Shown: positions 1 through 8,866 of the stretch, in pieces
Layout: each line of letters begins with the position of its first letter
Numbering within the stretch: position 1 is the first letter of the stretch
DNA from: Flavobacteriales bacterium
Lineage (GTDB): Bacteria; Bacteroidota; Bacteroidia; NS11-12g; UBA9320
Length of the DNA stretch: 64,000 nucleotides
Assembly: GCA_020635435.1 (NCBI GenBank)
Contig: JACJZU010000003.1
Span: forward strand, 372,001 to 436,000
Direction: 5' to 3'
Made by a program: the position numbers and the translations under genes
The notes under the pieces: model-generated
Told to the model about the DNA's origin: nothing
Seen by the model: only the letters and a program-made list of their open reading frames with translations
The model's database searches: none

Positions 1-339
1 GACCAACGGATTCGGATCTTCCATGGCTATGAAAACCTCTGGTATACCCATTTCAATGATCAGGTCGGCACAAGGTGGGGTTTTGCCGTGATGGCTGCAC
101 GGTTCCAGATTGACGAACAAGGAACTTTGCTTCAATAAGTTCTTGTCTGCCACTTTTTGAATGGCATGTACTTCGGCATGCGGACCGCCGAATTGGGAGT
201 GGTAGCCCTCGCCAAGAATGCGGTTGCGGTGGACGATGACTGCTCCAACTTTGGGGTTTGGGGAAACATTTCCGGTACCACGCCGGGCAAGATCCAACGC
301 CCTTTGCATCCAAAGTTCAAGCCCGTCAGCTGCTTCCAT
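1..339 (-). CDS. ribD: Riboflavin biosynthesis protein RibD, N-terminal part (cut by window edge)
   Basis: The reverse strand reads open from an ATG at 339 to the window edge (113 codons), so this is the 5' part of a longer gene. The product begins MEAADGLELWMQRALDLARR and shows the cytidine-deaminase-like zinc site of RibD: PHAEVHA (His and catalytic Glu), then EPCSHHGKTPPC (the two zinc Cys). In the family this domain deaminates the pyrimidine intermediate of riboflavin synthesis, and a C-terminal reductase domain follows; that part lies outside the window. The gene is divergent from prmC, with only 21 bp between the two start codons, so their promoters must overlap or invade the neighbouring gene. 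Confidence 0.93.
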   Translation of the reverse strand, partial: MEAADGLELWMQRALDLARRGTGNVSPNPKVGAVIVHRNRILGEGYHSQFGGPHAEVHAIQKVADKNLLKQSSLFVNLEPCSHHGKTPPCADLIIEMGIPEVFIAMEDPNPLV

Positions 340-344
340 TTAGC

Positions 345-352
345 TACTTTTG
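345..352 (+). promoter_or_regulatory. -7 promoter element of prmC
   Basis: TACTTTTG matches the Bacteroidota -7 consensus TAnnTTTG exactly and ends 8 nt before the prmC ATG at 361. No TTG is found at the usual -33 spacing. Any transcript would start within a few bases of the start codon. Confidence 0.45.
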
Positions 353-360
353 AGCCACAA

Positions 361-1224
361 ATGTATCGGAATTTAAAGAGCCTGCGCGCTTTCTTCAGAC
401 AGCAACTGGAGTCCTATTATTCTGAAAGGGAGGCCGAGAACATTCTATACGTGATTCTTGAGGATATTTTCGGTATCAGCCGACACGATCTTCTCATGGC
501 TCCGGATGCCATCAGGATTCCGGAAATTTCTGAATTCGATGCCATACTCCAAAGGCTGATACAACACGAACCAATTCAATACATCACAGGTATTGCACCA
601 TTTAGGAACTACAAATTCCGGGTAGATCCGTCCGTTCTGATACCTCGACCTGAAACCGAAGAACTGGTTCAATGGATACTTGAGATGGAGAATTTCAAGG
701 AACTGAATATTATGGACATTGGTACGGGAAGTGGCTGTATTGCATGGTCGCTTTATTTTGAATCGGAAGATTGGAGAATTCTGGGAACCGACATTTCGGA
801 AGCGGCTATTGAACTGGCCCGAAAAAATGGACCATCCACCGAACATGCCGATACCCGTATCAAATTTCAGGTACACGATATTTTAACCGGAGAATCACAC
901 CTGCCGCCATATCCGTACGATGTGATAGTGAGTAATCCACCATACATTCCCAAAAGCGAAGAAAGCACCATGGAACTGCGGGTGACCCTAAAAGAACCGC
1001 ATTCGGCGCTTTTCACGCCCGATGATGATGCCTTACTTTTTTACCGGCACATAGCAAGTTTGGGTTCCTCGATCCTCAGACCCGGAGGCAGATTGTATTT
1101 TGAGATCCATGAATCCAGAGGCCCCGAAATTCAATTCCTGCTCGAATCATTGGGGTATCATGAAGTGGAGATCAGGAGAGACCTTCAGGGGAAGGATCGG
1201 ATGATCCGGGCTGTTAATTCCTGA
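361..1224 (+). CDS. prmC: Peptide chain release factor N5-glutamine methyltransferase PrmC (HemK)
   Basis: The 287-residue product is a SAM-dependent methyltransferase that modifies the Gln of the GGQ motif in release factors RF1 and RF2. It has an N-terminal helical domain, the SAM-binding motif DIGTGSGCIA and the diagnostic catalytic motif SNPPYIP. The frame stays open upstream to 157, but that extension overlaps ribD on the other strand and has no PrmC similarity. ATG 361 (MYRNLKSLRAF) gives the usual family length and sits just behind a TAnnTTTG element. It is divergent from ribD and convergent with hutU, 9 bp away. Confidence 0.95.
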   Translation: MYRNLKSLRAFFRQQLESYYSEREAENILYVILEDIFGISRHDLLMAPDAIRIPEISEFDAILQRLIQHEPIQYITGIAPFRNYKFRVDPSVLIPRPETEELVQWILEMENFKELNIMDIGTGSGCIAWSLYFESEDWRILGTDISEAAIELARKNGPSTEHADTRIKFQVHDILTGESHLPPYPYDVIVSNPPYIPKSEESTMELRVTLKEPHSALFTPDDDALLFYRHIASLGSSILRPGGRLYFEIHESRGPEIQFLLESLGYHEVEIRRDLQGKDRMIRAVNS

Positions 1225-1233
1225 GTCCGGGCA

Positions 1234-2901
1234 TCAACCCAGCCTTTCTGAGAGATCCAGACCGTGTTTTCTGGCTGTTTCACCGGCGATGTCGTAACCT
1301 GCATCCGCGTGCCTGAGAACGCCCATTGCCGGATCATTGTGCAATACGCGTCTTAACCGCGCTTCTGCTTCTTCTGTTCCGTCTGCAACGATCACCATCC
1401 CGGCATGAAGCGAATATCCCATACCAACACCTCCGCCGTGATGGAACGAAACCCAACTGGCCCCCCCTGCGGTATTGATCAATGCATTGAGGATGGGCCA
1501 ATCTGCCACAGCATCACTTCCATCCTTCATAGCTTCTGTTTCTCGGTTTGGTGAGGCAACGGACCCCGTATCCAAATGATCTCTTCCGATCACGATCGGT
1601 GCACTCAATTCTCCGTTGCGGACCATTTCATTGAAAGCCAGTGCTGCACGCTCCCTTTCACCCATTTTCAGCCAACAGATCCTTGCAGGAAGCCCCTGAA
1701 AGGCTATGCGCTCCTTGGCCATGTCCAGCCAACGGATCAAACCTTCATTCTGCGGGAATAGCTCCTTCAACTTTTGATCACAGGCAAAAATGTCCGACTC
1801 GTTTCCACTGAGGGCGACGAAACGGAATGGACCACTGCCTTCACAGAACAAGGGTCGTATGTAGGCAGGAACGAAGCCCGGAAAATCGAATGCATTCACC
1901 ACACCGGCTGCAAGTGCCTGTCCCCGCAGATTATTGCCATAATCGAACGTGATGGCACCTCGTTGTTGTAATTCAAGCATTCTACGCACATGTACGCACA
2001 TGGTTTCAACCGATCGGTGCTTGTACGTGACCGGATCTGCTTCCCGGAGCACATTGGCTTCTTCTACGCTCATACCCATCGGGAAATAGCCGACAAGTTC
2101 GTCATGAGCCGAGGTTTGGTCGGTAAGTGTATCCGGAGTGATGTTGCGCTCGAGCATGCGCCCCAGAAGATCGACCGCGTTGCACACCACTCCAATGCTT
2201 ATGGCTTCATTGTTCTTCGCAGCCTCAATTGCCCAATCGATTCCTTCATCAATATCGGTCGTCATCTTGTCGAGGTAACGTGTGTCTAAACGTTTCTTTA
2301 CACGCCATTCCTCCATTTCGGCCGCCAGGCAAACACCTTCATTCATGGTAATTGCCAATGGCTGTGCTCCACCCATTCCACCTAAACCAGCGGTTACATT
2401 GAGTGTTCCCCTTAGTGTCCCGTTGAAATGCTTCCTCGCGAGCGACAGATAAGTTTCGTAAGTACCCTGTACGATACCCTGAGAACCGATGTAGATCCAG
2501 GAACCGGCTGTCATTTGCCCATACATCATGAGGCCCTTTTGCTCCAATTCATCAAAAACCTCCCAGTTGGCCCATTTACCTACAAGATTGCTGTTGGCGA
2601 TCAGAACCCTTGGAGCATCCTTATGCGAACGGAGGATACCTACCGGTTTTCCCGATTGGACCATCAAGGTCTCATCATTGTTGAGATCTCTCAGTGCTGC
2701 GAGAATGCGGTCAAACGACTCCCAGTTTCTAGCTGCTTTTCCACGACCGCCATACACGATCAGGTCATCCGGTCGTTCCGCAACTTCCGGATCCAGATTG
2801 TTCTGAATCATTCGGTACGCCGCCTCCTGTATCCAACCTTTGCAATGTATTTCACTCCCCCTGGGCGATCTGATGATCCTTTTAGTTTCCGTCTGCTCCA
2901 T
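1234..2901 (-). CDS. hutU: Urocanate hydratase (urocanase)
   Basis: The 555-residue protein has the full length and sequence character of urocanase, the NAD+-dependent enzyme that turns urocanate into imidazolone propionate in histidine degradation. Visible landmarks are the glycine-rich stretch GLGGMGGAQPLA and the C-terminal region PARICWLKMGERE, which holds the Cys associated with the active site. The start at 2901 is preceded by a perfect -7 element. No hutH, hutI or hutG lies nearby, so the rest of the pathway must be encoded elsewhere if it is present. The long open frames on the opposite strand are shadows of this GC-biased gene. Confidence 0.96.
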   Translation of the reverse strand: MEQTETKRIIRSPRGSEIHCKGWIQEAAYRMIQNNLDPEVAERPDDLIVYGGRGKAARNWESFDRILAALRDLNNDETLMVQSGKPVGILRSHKDAPRVLIANSNLVGKWANWEVFDELEQKGLMMYGQMTAGSWIYIGSQGIVQGTYETYLSLARKHFNGTLRGTLNVTAGLGGMGGAQPLAITMNEGVCLAAEMEEWRVKKRLDTRYLDKMTTDIDEGIDWAIEAAKNNEAISIGVVCNAVDLLGRMLERNITPDTLTDQTSAHDELVGYFPMGMSVEEANVLREADPVTYKHRSVETMCVHVRRMLELQQRGAITFDYGNNLRGQALAAGVVNAFDFPGFVPAYIRPLFCEGSGPFRFVALSGNESDIFACDQKLKELFPQNEGLIRWLDMAKERIAFQGLPARICWLKMGERERAALAFNEMVRNGELSAPIVIGRDHLDTGSVASPNRETEAMKDGSDAVADWPILNALINTAGGASWVSFHHGGGVGMGYSLHAGMVIVADGTEEAEARLRRVLHNDPAMGVLRHADAGYDIAGETARKHGLDLSERLG

Positions 2902-2908
2902 GATGCCG

Positions 2909-2916
2909 CAAAATTA
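2909..2916 (-). promoter_or_regulatory. -7 promoter element of hutU
   Basis: On the minus strand the sequence is TAATTTTG, an exact TAnnTTTG match ending 7 nt before the hutU ATG. A TTG lies 26 nt further upstream, slightly beyond the usual -33 spacing. Confidence 0.45.
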
Positions 2917-2987
2917 AGTCGGAGCGAAACGGATATCCAGTACAATCTCATTTAGTACTTGAGGTTTCATGGTATATTGCATGTCCT

Positions 2988-3968
2988 ATGACCGCAATTC
3001 CCGACTGGAAGAATTTTGCTCTTAGCCGGCTCTTGAAGATCGATTATCCCGTTATCATGGCACCTATGTTCCTGGTGTCAAATGCCAACATGGTCATTGC
3101 AGCTTGTGATGCAGGCATTACCGGAGCGATTCCGGCCTTGAACTACCGCACCGATACCGATCTGAGAGAGGCACTCCAATTACTCAAGGCAAAATGTAAA
3201 GGCCCCGTTGGTATAAACCTGATCGTGAACCGATCCAATTTCAGATTTAAGGAGCAATTGCGCACCTGTTGCGAATTCAAGGTGGATTATTTCATCACCT
3301 CGCTTGGGAATCCTGCTGAAACCATCCGACAAGCGCACATGAACGGGATCAAGGTTTTTTGTGATGTTACCAATCTGGAATATGCGCTGAAGGTGGAAGG
3401 TCTTGGGGCTGATGCGGTGATCGCCGTGAATAACCAGGCCGGTGGACATGCCGGAACCATTCCACCCGAAATTTTGATACCCGAGCTGAAAGAGCATTTG
3501 AAGATCCCGGTAATAAGCGCAGGCGGTGTAGGCGATTTTAGTTCGCTCAAAAATATTTTGGACCTTGGGGCGGATGGCGTTTCGGTGGGTACCATATTCA
3601 TCGCAACCGATGAATCACCGGTCAGTACAGAATACAAACAGGCAATTGTCGATTATGGCGAGGAGGATATCGTAATGACCACAAAATTGAGTGGAACCCC
3701 CTGCACGGTGATCAATACGCCCTATGTTCAGGAGATCGGCACGAAACAAACGACACTTGAATCGATACTGAATAAGAACCGACGACTTAAAAAATGGGCA
3801 AAGGCGCTCACATTTATCCGGGGAATGAAGCAATTGGAGAAGGCCGCATTCAGTGCAACATATCGAACTGTATGGTGTGCCGGACCTACGGTTAAATATG
3901 TACATGCCACGAAACCAGTTCGTGCAGTGATCGAATCCTTACTCAGTCCTAGTTCCCATGATGCTTAA
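2988..3968 (+). CDS. Nitronate monooxygenase / 2-nitropropane dioxygenase-family flavoprotein
   Basis: This 326-residue TIM-barrel flavoprotein belongs to the nitronate monooxygenase family. Evidence is the N-terminal YPVIMAPMFLVSNANM, the central NNQAGGHAG (the family's conserved His region), and the FMN phosphate-binding ISAGGVGD and LGADGVSVGT motifs. Family members oxidise alkyl nitronates, and some relatives (FabK) are enoyl-ACP reductases, so the substrate cannot be fixed here. The downstream DUF4442 gene overlaps its last 11 bp, which implies translational coupling. A link to acyl or CoA metabolism is an inference from that neighbour. Confidence 0.85.
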   Translation: MTAIPDWKNFALSRLLKIDYPVIMAPMFLVSNANMVIAACDAGITGAIPALNYRTDTDLREALQLLKAKCKGPVGINLIVNRSNFRFKEQLRTCCEFKVDYFITSLGNPAETIRQAHMNGIKVFCDVTNLEYALKVEGLGADAVIAVNNQAGGHAGTIPPEILIPELKEHLKIPVISAGGVGDFSSLKNILDLGADGVSVGTIFIATDESPVSTEYKQAIVDYGEEDIVMTTKLSGTPCTVINTPYVQEIGTKQTTLESILNKNRRLKKWAKALTFIRGMKQLEKAAFSATYRTVWCAGPTVKYVHATKPVRAVIESLLSPSSHDA

Positions 3969-4419
3969 AGAGACCTTGCAAGTCTGGATGCTGGGCTTCA
4001 CCAGGATCCCGATGATCTTCTTCTGCAGACCAAGAGTCTTGGAACTGAGCTCCAAAACCTGCGCACTGTCCATTGCCCTTCGAAGGCGAACTAAAAACCA
4101 TCTGGGAAGTCTATACATTGCAGCTTTCACTATTGGGGCCGATCTGTGTTCCGGTTTGCTGGCCTTTCACGTCAGTCGTCAAAATAAACTGGATACTTCC
4201 ATTTCATTCAAATCCTTTTCATCACAATATCTGAAGAGAGCGATGTCGGATGTGACGTTCAAATGCGATCAGGGATCGGAAATAGAAAGGGTTATCCTGG
4301 AATCTGCATCCGATGGAATGCGCAGAAACCAAATGATCCGGGTAGATGCTTACTGCAAGGACGAATTGGTGGCCCAAATGGAGATCGAGCTCTCGGTAAA
4401 GGTTCGATCAACCCGGTAG
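3958..4419 (+). CDS. DUF4442 hotdog-fold putative thioesterase
   Basis: The 153-residue product matches the DUF4442 family of hotdog-fold proteins related to acyl-CoA thioesterases. Recognisable parts are the early MLGFTRIPMIFFCRPRV, the RRRTKNHLGSLYIAAFTIGA segment around the putative catalytic helix, and the ADLCSGLLAFH stretch. It starts inside the end of the nitronate monooxygenase gene (ATGATG at 3958), so the two are probably cotranslated. Its 3' end overlaps the convergent DUF2461 gene by 12 bp. The substrate is unknown. Confidence 0.8.
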   Translation: MMLKETLQVWMLGFTRIPMIFFCRPRVLELSSKTCALSIALRRRTKNHLGSLYIAAFTIGADLCSGLLAFHVSRQNKLDTSISFKSFSSQYLKRAMSDVTFKCDQGSEIERVILESASDGMRRNQMIRVDAYCKDELVAQMEIELSVKVRSTR

Positions 4420-5103
4420 CTGATCGTCCGGTATAGGTGTCCCGTTCAGATCGTGTGTGAGTATATCTGTCATGTAGTCGAACAATGGCAGCATTGCGCG
4501 AAAGGTGCTTAAGGCCAGATCGGGGAATTCCTTACTCTTGGCCTGTGCATCTGAAAATTTCTGACTTACCAGAAATTGCTTATAACGCAGCAGATCGATC
4601 GAAGGGTCGTCTTTATCGAAACCTTTGGGTGCAGATTTTACCTGTTCACCCTGTAATTCGCCAAAATGATTTCTGAAGGATGAGGAGGAGAGAATTCTCC
4701 GCAAAGGGGAGGTGTCGGCCTGTATCTGTTTTCGGATATGGAGCAGATCGGACGAACTGGGTTCCCAAAACCCACCACCAATGAAACAATTCCCGGGCTG
4801 AATATGGAAATAATAACCGCCGCGCCTGTGTTTGCCGGCACGCTGAAAGCTGCCACCCCAGTATGGTTTGTAAGGGCTCTTATCCTTGGAGAAGCGAACA
4901 TCCCGGTAAATGCGCATCAAACTCTTTTTTCCACTTGGTGTAGCTATAACATCGAATTCCTTCATGCCGTCGTGTAACAATTGCGCGAAATCCTGCATGT
5001 TCTTCAGGGCATCTTCATAACTGCTGCGATTTGCATCGAACCAGTTCTTATCGTTGTTCGACGCGAGATCCTTCATAAAGGTGAATGTTGACGGCTTGAT
5101 CAT
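4408..5103 (-). CDS. DUF2461 (TIGR02453) family protein
   Basis: The 231-residue protein carries the DUF2461 pattern: FMKDLASNNDKNWFDANR near the N terminus, then the conserved RIYRDVRFSKDKSPYKPYWG and HIQPGNCFIGGGFW segments. The family is widespread in bacteria and fungi and has no established biochemical role. It has no signal peptide or membrane segment and is therefore probably cytoplasmic. A full Bacteroidota promoter lies directly upstream, so it is transcribed alone. It is divergent from the ABC-F gene. Confidence 0.85.
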   Translation of the reverse strand: MIKPSTFTFMKDLASNNDKNWFDANRSSYEDALKNMQDFAQLLHDGMKEFDVIATPSGKKSLMRIYRDVRFSKDKSPYKPYWGGSFQRAGKHRRGGYYFHIQPGNCFIGGGFWEPSSSDLLHIRKQIQADTSPLRRILSSSSFRNHFGELQGEQVKSAPKGFDKDDPSIDLLRYKQFLVSQKFSDAQAKSKEFPDLALSTFRAMLPLFDYMTDILTHDLNGTPIPDDQLPG

Positions 5104-5107
5104 GAGT

Positions 5108-5138
5108 CAAAAATAAATTACTAACCCGGCTACACAAA
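5108..5138 (-). promoter_or_regulatory. Bacteroidota sigma-A type promoter of the DUF2461 gene
   Basis: Reading the minus strand, TTTG (5138-5135) is followed after 19 nt by TATTTTTG (5115-5108), a very good match to TTTG-N17-23-TAnnTTTG. The -7 box ends 4 nt before the ATG at 5103, which predicts a transcript with almost no leader. Confidence 0.65.
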
Positions 5139-5169
5139 CCCGAGCTGTTTTATTTGCGTACTTCGCCGC

Positions 5170-7053
5170 GTGAATTATCTATCGGTCGAGAGTCTCAGCC
5201 TGAGTTACGGCGAGCGAATTATTTTTCAGGACCTCACTTTTGGATTGAACAAGGGGGAGAAAATTGCGTTGATCGCGAGCAATGGAAGCGGAAAATCGTC
5301 CATTCTCAAAATTATAAGTGGCAAAATGGAAGCCGACCGCGGGATCGTTAGTTGGCGAAGTGCTATCCGCGTGGGATATTTGGGACAGGAACCGGATCTC
5401 GACGACACACTCAGCATCCGGCAACAAATACGGTCGTCGAATACGGAGGTTAGTCAGGCCATTCAACAATACGAAATGGCCCTCTCGCTCCAATCCGATC
5501 ACACCAAAGGGGATGGATTCAATGACCTCAACAAGGCCACAAACCGCATGGACGAGCTCAATGCCTGGGATTACGAGCGGCGATTGACCGAACTGCTCAG
5601 CCGATTTCGGATCGTTGACCTGGATCGGAATATTGGACTGTTGAGCGGGGGAGAGAAAAAACGATTGGCACTGGCCATCACCTTGCTGGAGGATCCCGAA
5701 TTCCTCCTTCTCGATGAGCCTACCAACCACTTGGATGTGGATATGATCGAGTGGCTTGAGGAATACCTGGATAAATCCGGGAAAACAATTCTGATGGTAA
5801 CACACGACCGCTATTTTCTGGATGAAGTGTGCAATGGCATTTTGGAACTGTATGAAGGCAAATTCTATAAACATCCGGGCGATTATGGCCGTTTCCTGCA
5901 GAACAAAGCAGAGCGCCTGGAAAACCTGAATATTGAATATCAAAAGGACGTCAAACATCTGCGTTCCGAATTGGAATGGGTTAAACGAAGTCCAAAGGCC
6001 CGGACCGGTAAAAGAAAGTCACGGATCAATGCCTACAACGAGTTGAGTGACAAACTGCAGGGACATAAGCGAGCCATCGACTTCGACTTTAAAGTAAAAG
6101 GAGATCGGGTAGGGGGTAAGGTGCTGGAAATAAAGAGGTTGTATAAGGGGTTTGGGGAAAATGAACTCATACGCGATTTCACATATACCTTTAAAAGAGG
6201 TGATCGGATCGGCATAGCCGGTCCGAATGGAACGGGAAAGTCTACGTTGCTCAAATTGATCATGGGTGAACTGGTACCCGATTCCGGAAAGCTGGTACGT
6301 GGCGAGACCATTAAATTTGGTTTTTATCGGCAGGAAACAGGCCATATGGATCCGGGGAAACGAGTGATCGACCTGGTTAGGGAAGTGGCTGATGTAATTG
6401 AATTGGCAGATGGATCGAGCCTTAGCTCATCGCTATTCCTTCAGAAATTCGATTTCGACCCGCAAAAGCAATTCACACTCGTGGGAAATCTGAGTGGTGG
6501 AGAGCGGCGTCGCCTCCACCTGATCATGGTCTTGATCCAAAACCCCAATTTTCTGATCCTCGATGAACCAACCAACGATCTCGATCTGCTTACACTAAAT
6601 AAACTGGAGAGCTTTCTATTATCCTATCCCGGCTGCCTGCTACTTGTATCTCACGACCGTTATTTCATGGATCGAGTGGTCGATCACCTGTTCATTTTTG
6701 ACGGAGAGGGAACGATTCGAGATTACAACGGTTCATACACGGAATTCCGACTCGAGATGCTTCCCAAAACGAAAGAAGAACCCTCTGAATCGGAACGGAC
6801 AACGAATACCCGTGTTGTATTGCGTGAGCGAAAACTGAGTTTTAAAGAGAAAATGGAGCTTGAAACCCTCGACAAGGAGATTCTTGCTCTTGAAAATGAG
6901 ATCAAACAACTTGAGAACGCTATAAATGCCGGAAATTCAGATTTCAAGCTGCTACAGGAACAAAGTGAATTACTACTGGTCCGAATGCGGGAATTAGACG
7001 AAAAGGAAATGCGTTGGCTTGAACTTAGTGAGATCGACGGAGGTAATTCCTGA
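5170..7053 (+). CDS. uup: ABC-F family ATPase, Uup type
   Basis: The 627-residue protein has two ABC ATPase domains and no membrane segments, the ABC-F layout. The first has Walker A ASNGSGKSS, signature LLSGGEKKR and Walker B FLLLDEPTNHLD. The second has GPNGTGKST, NLSGGERRR and FLILDEPTNDLD. A linker of the ABC-F type separates them. The C terminus (from about residue 560) is a Lys/Glu-rich coiled coil like the DNA- or ribosome-binding tail of Uup. The first Walker A begins with Ala instead of the usual Gly. The start is GTG at 5170, and no ATG upstream fits. It probably acts on translating ribosomes. Its stop codon abuts the stop of the convergent patatin gene with no spacer. Confidence 0.92.
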   Translation: MNYLSVESLSLSYGERIIFQDLTFGLNKGEKIALIASNGSGKSSILKIISGKMEADRGIVSWRSAIRVGYLGQEPDLDDTLSIRQQIRSSNTEVSQAIQQYEMALSLQSDHTKGDGFNDLNKATNRMDELNAWDYERRLTELLSRFRIVDLDRNIGLLSGGEKKRLALAITLLEDPEFLLLDEPTNHLDVDMIEWLEEYLDKSGKTILMVTHDRYFLDEVCNGILELYEGKFYKHPGDYGRFLQNKAERLENLNIEYQKDVKHLRSELEWVKRSPKARTGKRKSRINAYNELSDKLQGHKRAIDFDFKVKGDRVGGKVLEIKRLYKGFGENELIRDFTYTFKRGDRIGIAGPNGTGKSTLLKLIMGELVPDSGKLVRGETIKFGFYRQETGHMDPGKRVIDLVREVADVIELADGSSLSSSLFLQKFDFDPQKQFTLVGNLSGGERRRLHLIMVLIQNPNFLILDEPTNDLDLLTLNKLESFLLSYPGCLLLVSHDRYFMDRVVDHLFIFDGEGTIRDYNGSYTEFRLEMLPKTKEEPSESERTTNTRVVLRERKLSFKEKMELETLDKEILALENEIKQLENAINAGNSDFKLLQEQSELLLVRMRELDEKEMRWLELSEIDGGNS

Positions 7054-8823
7054 TCATTCCGCAGTTGAATTGGATAAACCATGTTCCGATAAAACCTTGC
7101 GTGCAGCCTGATACCCCTCCTCTACGATCTGATCAAAGGCTTTCCAGGCCAGGAACCCTCTGCGGATCCTGGGATTGATGTAAATATCAGACGCGGCACG
7201 ATAAACCTGCTGTTGTTGCACGCTGCTCAATGTGAGCGATTTCATGACCACATTCATGAGACGGGGATATTTGATCTTGGCCGCGAATGGATTGAGTTTG
7301 TTCACGAGGATCTGAAAGGGGCCGGGGACCTCCGTTTCAAGGACGTCAAACTTCTTCACAAAGCTCAGATCTACTGTGATGATACGTCCATTAAAAACTT
7401 CCCGCAGACTTAAAACCGGGACGTTCTCCAAGACTCCACCGTCAAGCAGATATTTCTGATCGACGATCTTGGGTGGAAGTATACCGGGTATGGATATGCT
7501 TGCAGCAATGTTCTTGTACAAGGGCCCGGTATCTAGTTTTTCTACCTGGGCCGTTTGATAATTCGAAGCAAGACATAAATAATTGATCCAGGTGTCTTGA
7601 GTATTCCTGTTAAAATGACGTTTCAACCGCGCTTCCATGCGGAATCCTTTTAGAATGGAGGTAAAAGGAAAGGGAATCGAATAATCGTTGAGTGGGTTAT
7701 TCATACTGATATCCTGGCGAACCTTTGCCAGGATGTCCTCCAGCGACCAATCCATGGCAATCCCTGCCGCCATAATGGCACCAACACTCGACCCGCAAAC
7801 AAAATCGATGGGGATATTACATTCCTTCAATGCCTTGAGCACGCCTAAATGGGCAAATCCATGCGCACCTCCTCCGCTGAGAGCCAGTCCGGTTCCTTCA
7901 CCGGTCAATAGTCTTGAAATACGTTGCAGATCGGGTAAATTATCTTTGCGCACCTTAAAGATCCTGCCCGGGGCAAACAGTTTCAACCATTTCGGAGCGA
8001 CAACCGGAATTGCGCTTGGTTCATAGCTCAACACGAGATAAAGGTCTATGGTATTGCGCTGTGAATCGGATATTAAAGCGGTTGAGAGATATTGGCTCAC
8101 TTCCTCGACCTGATCTTCGGTTGCAAACACAACCAGCGTATCGGATGCCCCGCAAATTTGGGCTGCCATTTCGTTTGATTGGGCTGTTGAGAAAATGCAA
8201 TGCCTGAAATTCCGTTCATTTTGAACGATGGATTCACGCAGTTTGCCGGGGTCATCGGGACTTGAAAGTGTACAGACGTGTTTTCGTTCCAGAAGCATCT
8301 GTAGTACCGTATCGTGTGTTGAACGATTCAGTGTTCCCTGCATCGGGGAAAAGGTCATTACACTCCTTTGGTCTGAACGCCGGATAAAATCGATCGTATT
8401 AGCCCTTCGAAGTCGTTTGATCAGGAAAGTATTCAACACGTTGTTGATCTCGGGTTTCCTGGCGCAGATGTCCCGGAACACCTCCGAGGACATACCGGCA
8501 ACAATGGAGCGTCGCAATGCCACAACGGAAGCGCTGCGTTTGTCGCCGGAGAGAAAACCCATTTCGCCAACGCTTTCCCCGTAGTGTATTTCACCCAGTT
8601 TACGTGTAAGGTGCGTAGAGTCGGTGTCGTAGGCTCTCATCTTGCCGAGGATGAGGAAGTACAATTCATCCGATGGATCACCCTTTCGGAACAGTACGTC
8701 GCCACAATTCAACTCGGAAATATGAAGTCGGTCTATGAGCGATTCCAGGAAGTCGACATCCGAGATACCCAGGAAATTTTCAAGTTGGAGATTGAGGAAT
8801 CGTCGGAGGGTGGACTCGATCAT
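7054..8823 (-). CDS. Cyclic-nucleotide-binding-domain patatin-like phospholipase (RssA/NTE type)
   Basis: The 589-residue protein joins an N-terminal cNMP-binding-like domain (about residues 20-140, with GDVLFRKGDPSDELYFL) to a C-terminal patatin lipase domain. The patatin part has the oxyanion loop SGGGAHG (near 317), the nucleophile elbow GSSVG (Ser346) and the catalytic DGG (461-463), so it should be an active serine hydrolase on phospholipids or lysophospholipids. The architecture resembles neuropathy-target-esterase relatives. No signal peptide is seen. Whether the N-terminal domain still binds a cyclic nucleotide is unknown. A 22-nt leader follows a perfect -7 element. Confidence 0.9.
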   Translation of the reverse strand: MIESTLRRFLNLQLENFLGISDVDFLESLIDRLHISELNCGDVLFRKGDPSDELYFLILGKMRAYDTDSTHLTRKLGEIHYGESVGEMGFLSGDKRSASVVALRRSIVAGMSSEVFRDICARKPEINNVLNTFLIKRLRRANTIDFIRRSDQRSVMTFSPMQGTLNRSTHDTVLQMLLERKHVCTLSSPDDPGKLRESIVQNERNFRHCIFSTAQSNEMAAQICGASDTLVVFATEDQVEEVSQYLSTALISDSQRNTIDLYLVLSYEPSAIPVVAPKWLKLFAPGRIFKVRKDNLPDLQRISRLLTGEGTGLALSGGGAHGFAHLGVLKALKECNIPIDFVCGSSVGAIMAAGIAMDWSLEDILAKVRQDISMNNPLNDYSIPFPFTSILKGFRMEARLKRHFNRNTQDTWINYLCLASNYQTAQVEKLDTGPLYKNIAASISIPGILPPKIVDQKYLLDGGVLENVPVLSLREVFNGRIITVDLSFVKKFDVLETEVPGPFQILVNKLNPFAAKIKYPRLMNVVMKSLTLSSVQQQQVYRAASDIYINPRIRRGFLAWKAFDQIVEEGYQAARKVLSEHGLSNSTAE

Positions 8824-8845
8824 GGAAAAAAGAGGCGAAGCTGTT

Positions 8846-8853
8846 CAAATATA
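8846..8853 (-). promoter_or_regulatory. -7 promoter element of the patatin gene
   Basis: The minus strand reads TATATTTG, an exact TAnnTTTG match, 22 nt before the start codon at 8823. No clear -33 TTG is seen. Confidence 0.4.
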
Positions 8854-8866
8854 GTGAAGCCGGAGC

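Noticed and set aside
2428..2955. Long open frame on the plus strand opposite hutU (with others at 1576-2289)
   Set aside because: It runs antisense through a confidently identified urocanase, has no recognisable domain, and reflects codon bias of the true gene.
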